Below, one piece after another: positions 29,359 through 39,355 of a stretch of DNA of 64,000 nucleotides. Source of the stretch: an uncultured SAR116 cluster alpha proteobacterium (GTDB lineage: Bacteria; Pseudomonadota; Alphaproteobacteria; Puniceispirillales; Marisalimonadaceae); contig CACEFQ010000003.1 of the NCBI GenBank assembly GCA_902558885.1, positions 62,001-126,000 on the forward strand, in the 5' to 3' direction. Position numbers and translations under genes: made by a program. The first letter of the stretch is position 1. Each line of letters opens with the position of its first letter. The notes beneath the pieces were generated by a model that was given only the letters and a program-made list of their open reading frames with translations, was not told where the DNA came from and searched no databases.

Positions 29359-29979
29359 TTAAAGGATTTTAATAATGTTCCTCATGTTAACTTTTGCAAA
29401 GGTCATGAGTTCTTTGTATGAACTGTGAGCTAATAACTCATCATATGTTTTTTCTATTGCTTCCATGGATGGATATCCTACTCCAAGCAAGTAATTACCA
29501 ACATTAGAACCAGTAAGTAGATTACCAAATCTTAAAGTTAATGCGCCGTTATCTTTAAAACAAGAAGCAGTATCGTTTATACAATTTAGAAATTTATCTT
29601 TGTCTGACATCGCGGCCTCTGCTCTTGTAATAACAATATACTTTGGGTGTTCGGAGCTTTGTTCAAATTTTGTTGGTAAAGAGGTTGCAATATTTCTTAA
29701 ATAGATATTTGCCTTTCCACTATCCATAATTTCTTTAAATACAGAAGACTTTGATTGAATTTCCAGTGCCTTTTGATAACCTGTCAAGTCGTCATAGAAT
29801 TGAATAAAAATCAGACTTCCTGCATGGTCTCCTGTACCAATTGAACCAAAACGTGTTCCTTTTGCACCAGCGTTGTCAATTAAGTCTTTTGAATAAGAAG
29901 ACATTAATTTAGCCATAGTTTCTCTGTAACTAAAATCTACTGAAGCAACTGTTAATATAACATAATTTGTATTACTCAT
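29359..29979 (-). CDS. Tandem alpha/beta-barrel (EthD/ABM-like) protein
   Basis: Protein of 206 residues that looks like two related halves of about 100 residues. The first begins [28 protein letters not shown] and the second [25 protein letters not shown]. Both continue with [22 protein letters not shown] or [17 protein letters not shown]-like strands, so an internal duplication of a ferredoxin-like barrel is evident. No known substrate. It diverges from the gene at 30315 across a palindrome-rich 335-base gap. Confidence 0.65.
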   Translation of the reverse strand: MSNTNYVILTVASVDFSYRETMAKLMSSYSKDLIDNAGAKGTRFGSIGTGDHAGSLIFIQFYDDLTGYQKALEIQSKSSVFKEIMDSGKANIYLRNIATSLPTKFEQSSEHPKYIVITRAEAAMSDKDKFLNCINDTASCFKDNGALTLRFGNLLTGSNVGNYLLGVGYPSMEAIEKTYDELLAHSSYKELMTFAKVNMRNIIKIL

Positions 29980-30314
29980 TTTATTTCCCCTTTTTTAGTT
30001 AACTCATATAGGGAATATGATTTAATAATATTTTTAACTTAACAAGTTAAATTTTTGATTAATTTGTTCTTTGAACAAATATTAAGCATATATAATTTCA
30101 AATATTATATACATGCTTAACTACCAACATTAAAAACACGAAAATCAAGGCATAGCCACTTAAGGTTATTTTTTTGCATCAAACTTCAGTTTACGTCTAG
30201 ACGTCTAGAAATGATTACTCATAATGAATAGTTAATAGGATGATTATTGAAATATTAAATATTGTAACATAAACTTTAATAGACTTTGAATAAAATTTGG
30301 AGTTACATTAATCT
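29980..30314. promoter_or_regulatory. Palindrome-rich divergent intergenic region
   Basis: There is no gene here. Three inverted repeats stand out: ATTTGTTC/GAACAAAT with a 3-base spacer at 30062-30080; an imperfect repeat with arms TTAAGCAT..TATAAT and ATTATA..ATGCTTAA at about 30082-30120; and the perfect 14-base palindrome TCTAGACGTCTAGA at 30196-30209. The last is GC-containing and embedded in a tandem ACGTCTAG repeat. These are likely operators for the two divergent genes. Confidence 0.55.
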
Positions 30315-30638
30315 ATGTATGCAAGGTTTGTAAAATTAACATTTATGAACGATTTTTCAAAAGAGGCGGCATCAAGTCTTTTGGTTGAATTAGGTAAAAC
30401 AAAAGGATTTGCGGCTGGCATGCTTTTTAGGATTTCTGTAGATATATCTGCTACCCAAAGATATTCAATGACTATATGGCCCGACAGAGCTTCTGAAGAA
30501 AAATCCTGGAAATTGTTTGGCGAAGGAGTTTTAAAAAAATTAAAAGAGACTGGAGCAAGAGTTGAAATTTCTAGAGGTGCAATAAATGAAATGCAGATTT
30601 CGAAAGATTTAGATTTTAGTAACTTTTATTTTAATTAG
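30315..30638 (+). CDS. Small ABM-like barrel protein
   Basis: Protein of 107 residues: MYARFVKLTFMNDFSKEAASSLLVELGKTKGFAAGMLFR, then ISVDISATQRYSMTIWPDRASEEKSW, the strand-helix-strand-helix order of antibiotic-biosynthesis-monooxygenase-like barrels. Transcribed away from the similar minus-strand genes, probably under shared control. No cofactor motif visible. Confidence 0.65.
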   Translation: MYARFVKLTFMNDFSKEAASSLLVELGKTKGFAAGMLFRISVDISATQRYSMTIWPDRASEEKSWKLFGEGVLKKLKETGARVEISRGAINEMQISKDLDFSNFYFN

Positions 30639-30816
30639 GTCAAGAAAAGCAACACAAAGATGAACAAAATAAGCCCCACACAATTTTTATTGCATGAAGT
30701 TCTTTTGTGAAAAGTTTTTCATATCTTATCTATAACAGAGATAACTAATATGACAGTCATGAAAAACAAAATACCCTTGAATAAGTTCTTTTTTTTTAAT
30801 AGTCTCATTTTTTTCA

Positions 30817-31713
30817 TTAACTTTTATGTTTATTAAATGGTTTTGTCGCAACTATATAAATACCAGACACAATAAATATTAGAGCTAAAAGATCAAAACC
30901 AGAGAATTTAACATCTACTAATACATAATCGATTAAAATTGCCAAAATAGGAACTGCCATAACAGATATAGAAGTAACATTAACTGAAAATTTTTGTAAA
31001 ATAGTAAAATAAGCCCAATATGTGTACGCGCTTGATAAAAATATACCATATATAATTATAAGTATATGCCTGTAATCTATTAATCCAAAATTATCTAAAT
31101 CAAAGTATAACGCAAAAGGTATAATAGGAACTATACCTATTATTTGTTGCCACCCTGCTACAATTAATCCATCTGATCTAATTCCACCATATTTTACAAT
31201 CATAGTCCCTATTGCCCAACTTAAACCTGCAGACAAGGTAATTAGAAAACCTAACATATTTTCAAAAACATTGATTTCTAAAGACAGAAAAACAATGCCA
31301 GTCATTCCAAAAATTAACGAAATTATTATTGATATATTAATTTTTTCATAACCAAAAATAGAAGCAAAAATAGTTGCCCACACTGGCATTGTGTAGGTTA
31401 AAACTGCCGCTCTTCCTCCACCTAGCATGTTTATTCCGTAGAGCATTAAAACTTGCCATAATGTAACATTAAAAAAACTAATTAATAGAAGAGGTTTAAA
31501 GTCACTTTTGGGAACGTAAACTGTCTTAACTTTTTTAAATCCAAGGAATAACAATAAAGCAAATGCTGGTATGCCAATTATTACTCTAAAAATTAATGGA
31601 GGAATTGCTTCAATGGCAATCTTAAATAGAGACCATACTGATGTCCAAACTAAGATTAGAACAATTAAGAGGAAAATTGGTAAAAATTGTTTTGAAAAAT
31701 TTAATCCCATCAA
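30817..31713 (-). CDS. EamA/DMT-family transporter
   Basis: Inner-membrane permease of 298 residues with about ten hydrophobic helices and two EamA repeats, the second beginning around FLITLSAGLSWAIGTMIVKYGG. The first repeat contains SLFKIAIEAIPPLIFRVI. These drug/metabolite transporters usually export amino acids or small metabolites; no substrate can be named. ORF start includes MMG; either Met is possible. Confidence 0.9.
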   Translation of the reverse strand: MMGLNFSKQFLPIFLLIVLILVWTSVWSLFKIAIEAIPPLIFRVIIGIPAFALLLFLGFKKVKTVYVPKSDFKPLLLISFFNVTLWQVLMLYGINMLGGGRAAVLTYTMPVWATIFASIFGYEKINISIIISLIFGMTGIVFLSLEINVFENMLGFLITLSAGLSWAIGTMIVKYGGIRSDGLIVAGWQQIIGIVPIIPFALYFDLDNFGLIDYRHILIIIYGIFLSSAYTYWAYFTILQKFSVNVTSISVMAVPILAILIDYVLVDVKFSGFDLLALIFIVSGIYIVATKPFNKHKS

Positions 31714-31843
31714 AATCTCAATCTTTTTTTAAATTGACTTATTTATTAATTATCCAAAATAGAAATTACAATTAAGTATCTTTGGCTCATCTAGACATTT
31801 TAATAGATATGCATTATTTTTGAAAAATATAAAGGAGATATTT

Positions 31844-32594
31844 ATGCTTGTAGTCGTTTCACCCGCAAAAAAACTTAACATGAGTTTAGTTCAAGGTCTT
31901 AAAGTATCAGAGCCATACTTTAAAAAAAAATGTGGATGAGTTGGTAAATGTTGTTCGAGATTTAAGCACCAAAGATTTAGAAAACATGATGGATATTAGT
32001 CCAAAATTAGCAGAATTAAATAGAGATAGGTTCAAAGAATTTGGTAACCAACAAAAAAAAGCTGCAGCCTTTGCATTCGCTGGTGACACTTATAAAGGTT
32101 TAAGCATAGAAAAATTAGAGAAAGATGATTTAGATTTTGCCCAAAAACATTTGAGAATTCTATCAGGTTTATATGGTTTATTAAGACCTTTAGACGAGAT
32201 TGAGCCTTATCGATTAGAAATGGGAAGTAAACTTAAAGGAGCACATGGTTCATCTTTATATGATTATTGGGGTAATAAAATTTCTGAAAATTTAAATCAA
32301 TATGCAAAAACAATAGGAAGTCAAATTTTAGTAAATTGTGCTTCTAACGAATATTTTAGTGTCATAAATCTAAAAAACTTAATATTAAAAGTGATTACAC
32401 CCATTTTTATGGAAAGTAAAAATGGTAAAGAAAAAATAATAAGTTTTTATGCCAAAAATGCTAGAGGAGCTATGGCTCGTTTCATTATCCAAAATCGTTT
32501 GCAAAGTGAAGAAGATCTGAAGAAATTTAATTTAGACGGTTATAACTATAGTTCTGAGAAATCCAGTGAAGGTAAACTTGTCTTTATTAGGTAA
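31844..32594 (+). pseudogene. yaaA: yaaA (peroxide stress protein) with frameshift at A9
   Basis: The gene starts at ATG 31844 after a strong aaaggag site. It reads MLVVVSPAKKLNMS to EPYFKKKCG and then meets TGA. The rest of the protein continues in another frame from 31932 to 32594 with the YaaA motifs DFAQKHLRILSGLYGLLRPLDEIEPYRLEMG and SFYAKNARGAMARFI. The junction is a run of nine A at 31922-31930; with eight A the frame is continuous and reads FKKNVDELV. YaaA limits DNA damage from hydrogen peroxide by lowering free iron. This is either a genuine frameshift, RNA-polymerase slippage restoring function, or an assembly indel. Confidence 0.85.
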
Positions 32595-32687
32595 TAATTA
32601 TATTATCTCATGTCTTAGCAAATTTTTTTAATTTTTTTATGTTAAACTCATTTTACTTTTTCACAAAAAGATTGAGGATTGTTCTTA

Positions 32688-33962
32688 ATGTTAAATGATA
32701 AAATTCCTTTACATGAAGAAGAATGGTTTGAAAAATTAGCTATAAAAATTTTTTCAGATATTGGAAATTTGACTAAAGATAAGATTGGAATTTCAAGAGA
32801 ATCCTATGGTAGAGGAGAAACTCTAGGTATAAACTATATAATAGATTTAGCAGAAGAATTTGGTTTTTATGTTGAAAAAGACGATGCTGCAAATATAGTT
32901 CTTTCTTTGGATAAATCTATTCAATCTAATTATATTCTGGTTGGATCACATATGGATTCGGTGCCTCAAGGCGGAAACTTTGATGGTCTTGCTGGTGTAG
33001 TTGCAGGTTTTTTACTTTTAGCAAATTTAAAAGAAAAAAAAATCAGAACATCTTTACCTGTAAAGGTGTTAATATTAAGAGGTGAAGAAAGTGCTTGGTA
33101 TGGTAAAAATTGTATCGGATCGAAGGCTTTATTTGGTTTGTTATCTTCAGAAGATTTAAACTCTACCCATAGAACTACAGGTAACAAGTTGTCTGAAGCT
33201 ATGGATGCCTCGGGCGCAAAACTAGATATCATAAAAAGATCTAAGTCTCTAATAAACAGTAAAAAGATAGAAGTATTTATAGAGATACATATTGAACAAG
33301 GTCCTGTTCTTGTAGATAAAGATTGGCCAATTGCAATAGTTACTGGGATAAGAGGCAATTATCGACATCACAAAATACGATGTAAAGGTGATGCAGGTCA
33401 CTCGGGTACTATCCCTAGATATTTGAGAAAAGACGCTGTTTTTGCAGGAGCTGATTTGATAACTCGTATGGATGATCATTGGAATACAATAGAACAACAT
33501 GGTGGAGACCTTGTCCTAACTTCAGGTATATTTCACACTGATATGGATAATCAAGCGATGTCTAGAATTCCTGGAGAAATTTTATTTAGTTTTGAATCAA
33601 GAAGCCAAGATATTTCAACTCTTGATGCATTGGAGGGTCTTTTAAGGTCTGAATGTAAAACAATAGAAAGAGAAAGGGGAGTTCATTTTGAATTTGACAA
33701 TGTAATCAAATCAGATCCAGCTGAATGTAATCAAGAAGTTGTAGAAAAGCTTTTAGATGCAAGCGAATCACTTGGTTTTTCAAGGGTGTCAGTAGCAAGT
33801 GGTGCCACACATGATGCAGCGATATTTTCTAATCAAGGTGTTAAAACAGGAATGATTTTTATTAGAAATGATAAAGGTTCCCATAATCCGGATGAGAGAA
33901 TGGAGATTAAAGATTTTATGAAAAGTGTTTCAACTTTAAATAAATTTATAAATGATTATTAA
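32688..33962 (+). CDS. M20-type amidohydrolase (hydantoinase/carbamoylase)
   Basis: Zinc amidohydrolase of the N-carbamoyl-L-amino-acid hydrolase / allantoate amidohydrolase group, about 424 residues. Metal ligands appear in GSHMDSVPQGGNFDGLAGV, the catalytic Glu in RGEESAWYGKNCIGS, and later HIEQGPVL and SGATHDAA. ATG 32688 is preferred over TTG 32679 because the gagg site at 32674-32677 then has normal spacing. It probably releases ammonia or carbamate from a ureido or amide compound. Confidence 0.88.
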   Translation: MLNDKIPLHEEEWFEKLAIKIFSDIGNLTKDKIGISRESYGRGETLGINYIIDLAEEFGFYVEKDDAANIVLSLDKSIQSNYILVGSHMDSVPQGGNFDGLAGVVAGFLLLANLKEKKIRTSLPVKVLILRGEESAWYGKNCIGSKALFGLLSSEDLNSTHRTTGNKLSEAMDASGAKLDIIKRSKSLINSKKIEVFIEIHIEQGPVLVDKDWPIAIVTGIRGNYRHHKIRCKGDAGHSGTIPRYLRKDAVFAGADLITRMDDHWNTIEQHGGDLVLTSGIFHTDMDNQAMSRIPGEILFSFESRSQDISTLDALEGLLRSECKTIERERGVHFEFDNVIKSDPAECNQEVVEKLLDASESLGFSRVSVASGATHDAAIFSNQGVKTGMIFIRNDKGSHNPDERMEIKDFMKSVSTLNKFINDY

Positions 33963-34112
33963 TAATGTACCTTAAATATGTTTAACTCTTTTTCTATATT
34001 TTAATTAATCTCTCATTAGAATACTTGATAATGAGTTATTGTTAAGCCAGAGTGCATACAAAAGTGAGTTTAAAAATTTTGATCCAAATATGAAGATAAG
34101 GAATAATACAAA

Positions 34113-34808
34113 ATGTTTTCAACTAGTTTTCCCGAAAAAAGTGTTATATCAAGAATAACTGCTAAAATGTTAATAGAAGTTGAGGCAGTAAGATTTAGCG
34201 CAAAAGAGCCTTTTAAGTTCACTTCTGGTTGGGCAAGTCCAGTTTACATTGATTGTAGAAAACTAATTTCCTACCCAAGAGTTAGACACACATTAATGGA
34301 TTTTGCAGCTTCTGAAATTACTAGAAACATAGGTTTTGAAAGTATTGACTCCATTGCAGGTGGTGAGACAGCTGGCATTCCCTTTGCTGCTTGGATAGCT
34401 GATAGAATGATGTTGCCTATGCAGTACGTTCGAAAAAAAGCAAAAGGTTTTGGAAGAAATGCACAAATTGAGGGTGATTTTGAAAATAATTCTCATATAT
34501 TGCTTGTTGAAGATTTAACAACTGATGGGAATAGTAAAATAAAATTTTGTGAAGCACTTCGTGAAGCAGGAGCAAAAGTTGATCATACTTTTGTGGTATT
34601 TTATTATGATATTTTTCCACAAACAAGAAAAACTCTAGATAATATTGGACTTCAAATGCACTCTCTTGCAACTTGGTGGGATGTATTAAAAGTAGCAAAA
34701 GAATTTAACTATTTTGAAAATGATGAAATTGGAGAAGTTGAGAGTTTTCTAAATGATCCAATGACTTGGTCTGCAGATCATGGTGGGGCTTCATCTTTGT
34801 CTGGATAA
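34113..34808 (+). CDS. pyrE: Orotate phosphoribosyltransferase
   Basis: Phosphoribosyltransferase of 231 residues. It shows [18 protein letters not shown] at the N-terminus, [30 protein letters not shown] and the PRPP-binding [15 protein letters not shown], all features of orotate PRTases of pyrimidine synthesis. The C-terminus is about 15-20 residues longer than in E. coli. A weak palindrome CTCATTA/TAATGAG lies about 80 bases upstream. The Sel1 gene starts 6 bases after its stop. Confidence 0.9.
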   Translation: MFSTSFPEKSVISRITAKMLIEVEAVRFSAKEPFKFTSGWASPVYIDCRKLISYPRVRHTLMDFAASEITRNIGFESIDSIAGGETAGIPFAAWIADRMMLPMQYVRKKAKGFGRNAQIEGDFENNSHILLVEDLTTDGNSKIKFCEALREAGAKVDHTFVVFYYDIFPQTRKTLDNIGLQMHSLATWWDVLKVAKEFNYFENDEIGEVESFLNDPMTWSADHGGASSLSG

Positions 34809-34814
34809 ATTGAA

Positions 34815-35417
34815 ATGATTAAACAAATCTTTCTGATTTTAATACTCACATGTTCCATAACATTTGCAAACGATAGACTTAGAGGATACCAAGCTTTAGA
34901 ACAAAAAGATTATAAAACGGCTCTTTATTATTTAAGTTATGATGCAAATTTGGGTGACGACAAAGCTCAGTACAACTTAGGCATAATGTATAATAAAGGT
35001 TTGGGAGTTCCTGTAGATAAAAATGAGGCTTTTAGCTGGTTTTTTCTTTCTGCAAATCAAGGAAATGTTCTAGCAAATTATGCATTAGGGCACGCTTATT
35101 TAAAAGGCTCAGGAATAAATAAAAATTATAAGTTAGCTTTAAAATCTTTTAAATTTTCTGCATTGAGAGATCATCCTACTTCAAGGTTAATTTTGGGGAA
35201 TATGTATTTTCAAGGACAAGGTGTTAAAGTAAGTTATCCTAAAGCTTACTTATGGTGGCGCTTAGCAGAAGATTTGAATATAGAGGGTGCACGTCAAAAT
35301 ATTAATATGATAAAAGAAAAAATGAGCAAAGATGAGTATGATGAAGGTTACTCATTATACTCAAATTGTATGAAAAATACTTTGTATAATTGTACCAAAA
35401 AAATAGATGACTTTTGA
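34815..35417 (+). CDS. Exported Sel1-repeat (TPR-like) protein
   Basis: Protein of 200 residues with a signal peptide (MIKQIFLILILTCSITFA) and three to four Sel1 repeats: KAQYNLGIMYNKGLGVPVDKNEAFSWF, LANYALGHAYLKGSG and SRLILGNMYFQGQGVKVSYPKAYLWW. Such proteins scaffold envelope complexes. Two Cys near the C-terminus could form a disulfide. Role unknown. Confidence 0.85.
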   Translation: MIKQIFLILILTCSITFANDRLRGYQALEQKDYKTALYYLSYDANLGDDKAQYNLGIMYNKGLGVPVDKNEAFSWFFLSANQGNVLANYALGHAYLKGSGINKNYKLALKSFKFSALRDHPTSRLILGNMYFQGQGVKVSYPKAYLWWRLAEDLNIEGARQNINMIKEKMSKDEYDEGYSLYSNCMKNTLYNCTKKIDDF

Positions 35418-35428
35418 TAAGGACTATC

Positions 35429-36046
35429 TTGAAAAAAAAAGAACAAATTGAGTCTGAATTACGAACAATAATCAAAAATTCAAAGAAAGGGATTTTTGTA
35501 AATTTGACATTAACCAATTTAATTGAAATTTCACGAAGAATGTATGTGATTTATGATAATTTTAAATCAGGTGAAAAATTTAAAATTAACAATAATGACG
35601 AAAATATTTCAATTTTAAATAATGTTTTAAAAGACTTTAAAAAATTAAATAAGAATATTGATAATATCCCAAATTATTTAAAGGAGTTAATTGATAGAAG
35701 ATGGGAGCAAATACCAAATACGAAAGAAAGCTTGGATGGTTCAACAAAGTTATTGCAAACTAAGCTTCAAGAGTTAGAAAAAGAATTTAAAAACTTAATT
35801 AGTATTTTTTCTAAAGACTTAAAAGATGGAACCATAAGAAATATTGATCCTGCTCCAATAGCAATTATACATAGCGCAATGATAATTTGGGAAGAAGAAT
35901 TAAAAAATAAATACAATAAAAAAAATAAAAAAATTATAAATAAAAACTTGTTAAATTATCTAGAGCAAGTTTTTGATGCGTTTTCATGTGATGCTGACAT
36001 TAAATCTAATTATTATAACTGGCACAATTTTAAAAACATGCCCTAA
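35429..36046 (+). CDS. Hypothetical helical protein
   Basis: About 205 residues starting at TTG 35429, chosen because AAGGA lies 6 bases upstream; an earlier TTG at 35414 overlaps the preceding stop. Lys/Asn/Ile-rich and predicted mostly helical, with LLQTKLQELEKEFKNLISIFSKDLKD likely a coiled coil and PAPIAIIHSAMIIWEEELKNKY near the end. No signal peptide, no recognised domain. Confidence 0.65.
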   Translation: MKKKEQIESELRTIIKNSKKGIFVNLTLTNLIEISRRMYVIYDNFKSGEKFKINNNDENISILNNVLKDFKKLNKNIDNIPNYLKELIDRRWEQIPNTKESLDGSTKLLQTKLQELEKEFKNLISIFSKDLKDGTIRNIDPAPIAIIHSAMIIWEEELKNKYNKKNKKIINKNLLNYLEQVFDAFSCDADIKSNYYNWHNFKNMP

Positions 36047-36072
36047 CATTTACATTTTTTGGAGAATAACAA

Positions 36073-36927
36073 ATGGCTACATATCTAAACAATAATCAAA
36101 CAAAAGATTTTCATGAAAATGGATATGTGATCGTAAAAAATTTTTTTAATGAAGATGAAACATATCTTTTACAAAATGCTTCAAAAAAGGACCCTGCAAT
36201 AAGAGATCATTTGTATGAAAGAAAAGATTCCGAAGGATTAATAACCAAAATGATGGCATGGAACCATCCAGATGATAGTATTTATGGCGTTACCGCTAGA
36301 TCAGAAAAAATTGTTGATACAATGGAAGACCTCCTTGGTGGAGAAGTTTATCATTATCATTCAAAAATTACAGCCAAAGAACCATATGAGGGAGGAGCTT
36401 GGGAATGGCATCAAGATTATGGATATTGGTATAACAATGGTTGTTTGTTCCCATTTATGGCTACTGTAATGATAGCTTTGGATAAATGCACGAAGGAAAA
36501 TGGATGTTTGCAAGTACTATCCGGTTCGAATAAATTAGGAAGAGTAGATCATGCATTATTAGAAAGTGGTCAAGTAGGGGTTGATTTAAAGAGAGTTGAA
36601 GAGGCAAAAAAACATCTAAAACTAGTTTATTGTGAAATGGATCCTGGAGATGTGCTTTTTTTCCACTGTAATACTCTCCACAGGTCTGATAAAAACAACT
36701 CTCCTAACAGACGTTGGACACTTTTATGTTGTTATAATGCTGCAAGAAATAATCCTTTTATAGATCACCATCATCCAAAATACACGCCATTGAAAAAATT
36801 ACCAAATAACCAAATAATTAAGGCTGGTAATAAATTTTTAGATGTTAGAGATGTAGATACCTTTCTTAAAAGACCAACTGCTCCTCCAGAACTCTCTAAA
36901 AAGAGCGGTAATCTCTATAATGCTTAG
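36073..36927 (+). CDS. Phytanoyl-CoA dioxygenase family (PhyH)
   Basis: Fe(II)/2-oxoglutarate dioxygenase of 284 residues. The iron triad is visible as His113 and Asp115 in WEWHQDYG and His203 in FFHCNTLHRSDKN, with Arg214 (RRW) likely binding 2-oxoglutarate. The N-terminus FHENGYVIVKNFFNEDE is typical. Members hydroxylate lipids, ectoine or other small molecules; the target is unknown. ATG is preceded by ggag. Converges with an acyltransferase gene, overlapping by 4 bases. Confidence 0.92.
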   Translation: MATYLNNNQTKDFHENGYVIVKNFFNEDETYLLQNASKKDPAIRDHLYERKDSEGLITKMMAWNHPDDSIYGVTARSEKIVDTMEDLLGGEVYHYHSKITAKEPYEGGAWEWHQDYGYWYNNGCLFPFMATVMIALDKCTKENGCLQVLSGSNKLGRVDHALLESGQVGVDLKRVEEAKKHLKLVYCEMDPGDVLFFHCNTLHRSDKNNSPNRRWTLLCCYNAARNNPFIDHHHPKYTPLKKLPNNQIIKAGNKFLDVRDVDTFLKRPTAPPELSKKSGNLYNA

Positions 36928-37733
36928 TGTGAAGCTTTAACTTTGCTTTGAAGAAAAAGTGACAAACTTTTATCATCAAGTTTAGGTAAGGTTTCATTTT
37001 TTAGATATTTTAATATTTTAAATTCTATTGGTTTGTCTAAACTTTTTCTAATTTCATACAAATATAGGCTTTGTTTGAAAGTTTGATGTATACGAGAAGC
37101 AAACTGAAAAGCTCTAGAATTTTGGCCACCAAATTTGGTAATAAGAACATCACATTTAGAGTCATTAATTAATCTGCCTAACATTGGTTTCCAGTCATCT
37201 TCTTCTACAGGCAATCCTTTTTTTCTTGCCCACGCAACACCACCCGCTGGGAAAATTGCAATTACCCCCCCATTTTTCAAAATTTGAATAGCTGTTTGTC
37301 TAGTAATTACGTTATCTCTCATAGCATTTTTTTTATTACTAAAATCAATAGGAAGTATATTTTCTGCTAGGGTTGGTTCTTTTTGAAGAACGCCATGAGC
37401 AATCACTCTAAAATTATCATCAAATGTTGAAGCAAACCATGATAAAAACACTCCATCAGTAACACCAAATGGATGGTTCGCTGCAATAATTAATCCTTTG
37501 CCTTTTTCTCTCTTTGGGACTGGAGCCAAATCAGGTGTCTTTATACCCATAGAGGTTAATGCATGTTTCCATAACTCGGTACCAGTTTTATTTTTAGAAT
37601 TAGAAATAAAGTTTTTGTAACGTTTTTCTAAAGCAATTCTTGCTGATAATAATTCAACAGTATGAATAAAAAATTTGTGATGAATAGGTAACCATGATTC
37701 GGCATATGTTATTTTTACATTTGTTTTGAACAT
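36924..37733 (-). CDS. PlsC-like lysophospholipid/glycerol acyltransferase
   Basis: Membrane-associated acyltransferase of about 269 residues. Motif I is AANHPFGVTDG (His and Asp separated by five residues rather than four), and the GGVIAIFPAGGVAWARKKG segment matches motif III (FPEG in classical enzymes). Members acylate lysophospholipid or ornithine-lipid precursors. ATG 37733 is preferred; TTG 37742 in the same frame is possible. Confidence 0.85.
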   Translation of the reverse strand: MFKTNVKITYAESWLPIHHKFFIHTVELLSARIALEKRYKNFISNSKNKTGTELWKHALTSMGIKTPDLAPVPKREKGKGLIIAANHPFGVTDGVFLSWFASTFDDNFRVIAHGVLQKEPTLAENILPIDFSNKKNAMRDNVITRQTAIQILKNGGVIAIFPAGGVAWARKKGLPVEEDDWKPMLGRLINDSKCDVLITKFGGQNSRAFQFASRIHQTFKQSLYLYEIRKSLDKPIEFKILKYLKNETLPKLDDKSLSLFLQSKVKASH

Positions 37734-37816
37734 TTTAATCAATTAAGTAATTTTTTTGATATTAATATACAAATTTTAATATTTTCAACCGTTTTTTATG
37801 TGGTTTTGAGATAGTT

Positions 37817-39217
37817 CTAGAAGTTTGGTAATACTGGTTCAATTTTTGGGTAATATTTCTCTAAATCATATCCAACATTTAATAATAAATCTTCGCGAAA
37901 CTTTCTGGAAATAAATTGTACTCCTAGTGGGATTTTTTGTTTTGTTTGGCTAGTTGCAAAAGATAGCCCAGGTAGTCCCATATATGGAGGTGCTATTTGA
38001 GGTAGCATAGAATCAAAAACTAAATCAAAGGATTCTTCTGATTCTAAATCCTTTAAATCTGGAAATGGAATGTCTCCTGTAATTGGACATAATATTATAG
38101 GGTATTGATCAAAAAATTTGTTCCATTCTCTGCTGATTCTTGCTCTTTGTTGCAATGAGTCCATAAATTTTTCTAAATTAGTTTCAGGGCATCTTCTAGA
38201 CATTTGGCTATAAATAAAATTTGAATCAGGGTCATTTTCTTTTGTAATAGCTTCTCCGCCAGTTCTTCTAAATTCACCTAGCCATAAGGTTGCTTGGAAT
38301 TTTGCTGCTTCTTGGAAGTTTGGCGCTTTAGGTTCTTCTATAACCCATCCTAAATCCTCAAGTCTTTTAGCAACAATGTCTAATTCTGCTGATATTATAG
38401 GATCAATTTTTAGGCCTTCAATTTTTTTTAATAATGCTATTTTTTTTTCAGTCATAGGCAAAGAAAATGGTAATGGTGTCCACCAAGGGTCATCATAATT
38501 TTCCATACTCATTGCTTTTAGAGCTAATTCTAGATCTTTTATGGAACGTGCTAATGGTCCTGAAACTGCCATGATTTGCCCTCCAATATGTCTGTCTGGA
38601 GTAGTGTAATTTATCATTGGAACTCGACCAATACTTGGTCTTAGTCCGTGAATTCCACAGGCATATGCAGGGTAACGAATTGATCCAGCTATATCAGTAC
38701 CGTGACCAATTGCTCCCATTCCTGCAGCAGTTGCAGCGGCGGCGCCGCCAGATGATCCGCCTGGTGTAATGTTTTTATTATGTGGATTCAAAGTATGGCC
38801 GTGCAAACTATTTCTGGTAAACCAGTGAATGCTAAAAGCTGGCGTGTTAGTTTTTCCAAACATTAAAGCATCAGAGTTTCGGAGATTTTTTACAACAGGG
38901 CTATCTTTTTTTGCAATTAGATCTTTTTGTATCCTAAGACCATTTGTACTAGGATAACCACTTTGGTCAGTATTTACTTTTATTGTAGTAGGCACTCCTG
39001 CAAGCAAACCAGTTTTTTGACCTTCTTTAATTTTTTTATCTAAAATTTTTGCCTGTTTTTTTGCATCTTCATAAGTTTCTACAACTATTGCATTAATTTT
39101 TGGGTTTGTGTTTTCTATGTGTGTAATAAGATTGTTACAAATTTCAGTGGCGGATACTTCTTTTTTATTTAATAAATTAGAAATTTCATAACCATTTAGC
39201 TTCCAAAAATCTTTCAA
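37817..39217 (-). CDS. Amidase-signature hydrolase
   Basis: Amidase of 466 residues with the Ser-cisSer-Lys triad: Lys80 in TTIKVN, Ser155/156 in PGGSSGGAAAA and nucleophile Ser179 in GTDIAGSIRYPA. It hydrolyses amides or esters of small molecules; GatA function is unlikely since gatC and gatB are absent and the protein has extra loops. Monocistronic on the minus strand. Confidence 0.92.
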   Translation of the reverse strand: MKDFWKLNGYEISNLLNKKEVSATEICNNLITHIENTNPKINAIVVETYEDAKKQAKILDKKIKEGQKTGLLAGVPTTIKVNTDQSGYPSTNGLRIQKDLIAKKDSPVVKNLRNSDALMFGKTNTPAFSIHWFTRNSLHGHTLNPHNKNITPGGSSGGAAAATAAGMGAIGHGTDIAGSIRYPAYACGIHGLRPSIGRVPMINYTTPDRHIGGQIMAVSGPLARSIKDLELALKAMSMENYDDPWWTPLPFSLPMTEKKIALLKKIEGLKIDPIISAELDIVAKRLEDLGWVIEEPKAPNFQEAAKFQATLWLGEFRRTGGEAITKENDPDSNFIYSQMSRRCPETNLEKFMDSLQQRARISREWNKFFDQYPIILCPITGDIPFPDLKDLESEESFDLVFDSMLPQIAPPYMGLPGLSFATSQTKQKIPLGVQFISRKFREDLLLNVGYDLEKYYPKIEPVLPNF

Positions 39218-39355
39218 TTTACAATCTCCTAAATAAATTAAACTTTATTTCATAATAAAAAAATAAGAAACAGTTTTTAAAAAAAGAAAAAAATTTTGTA
39301 GGCTTATTAAAGTATTAGATGTACTTTATCTTTTATTAGGGAGATGTAGTGTAAG

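Noticed and set aside
30750-30836. 28-codon hydrophobic ORF
   Set aside because: No ribosome site, T-rich composition, and overlap with the transporter gene end make it a likely chance frame.
34012-34035. CTCATTA/TAATGAG inverted repeat upstream of pyrE
   Set aside because: Only 7 pairs with a 10-base loop in AT-rich DNA, too weak to call an operator.
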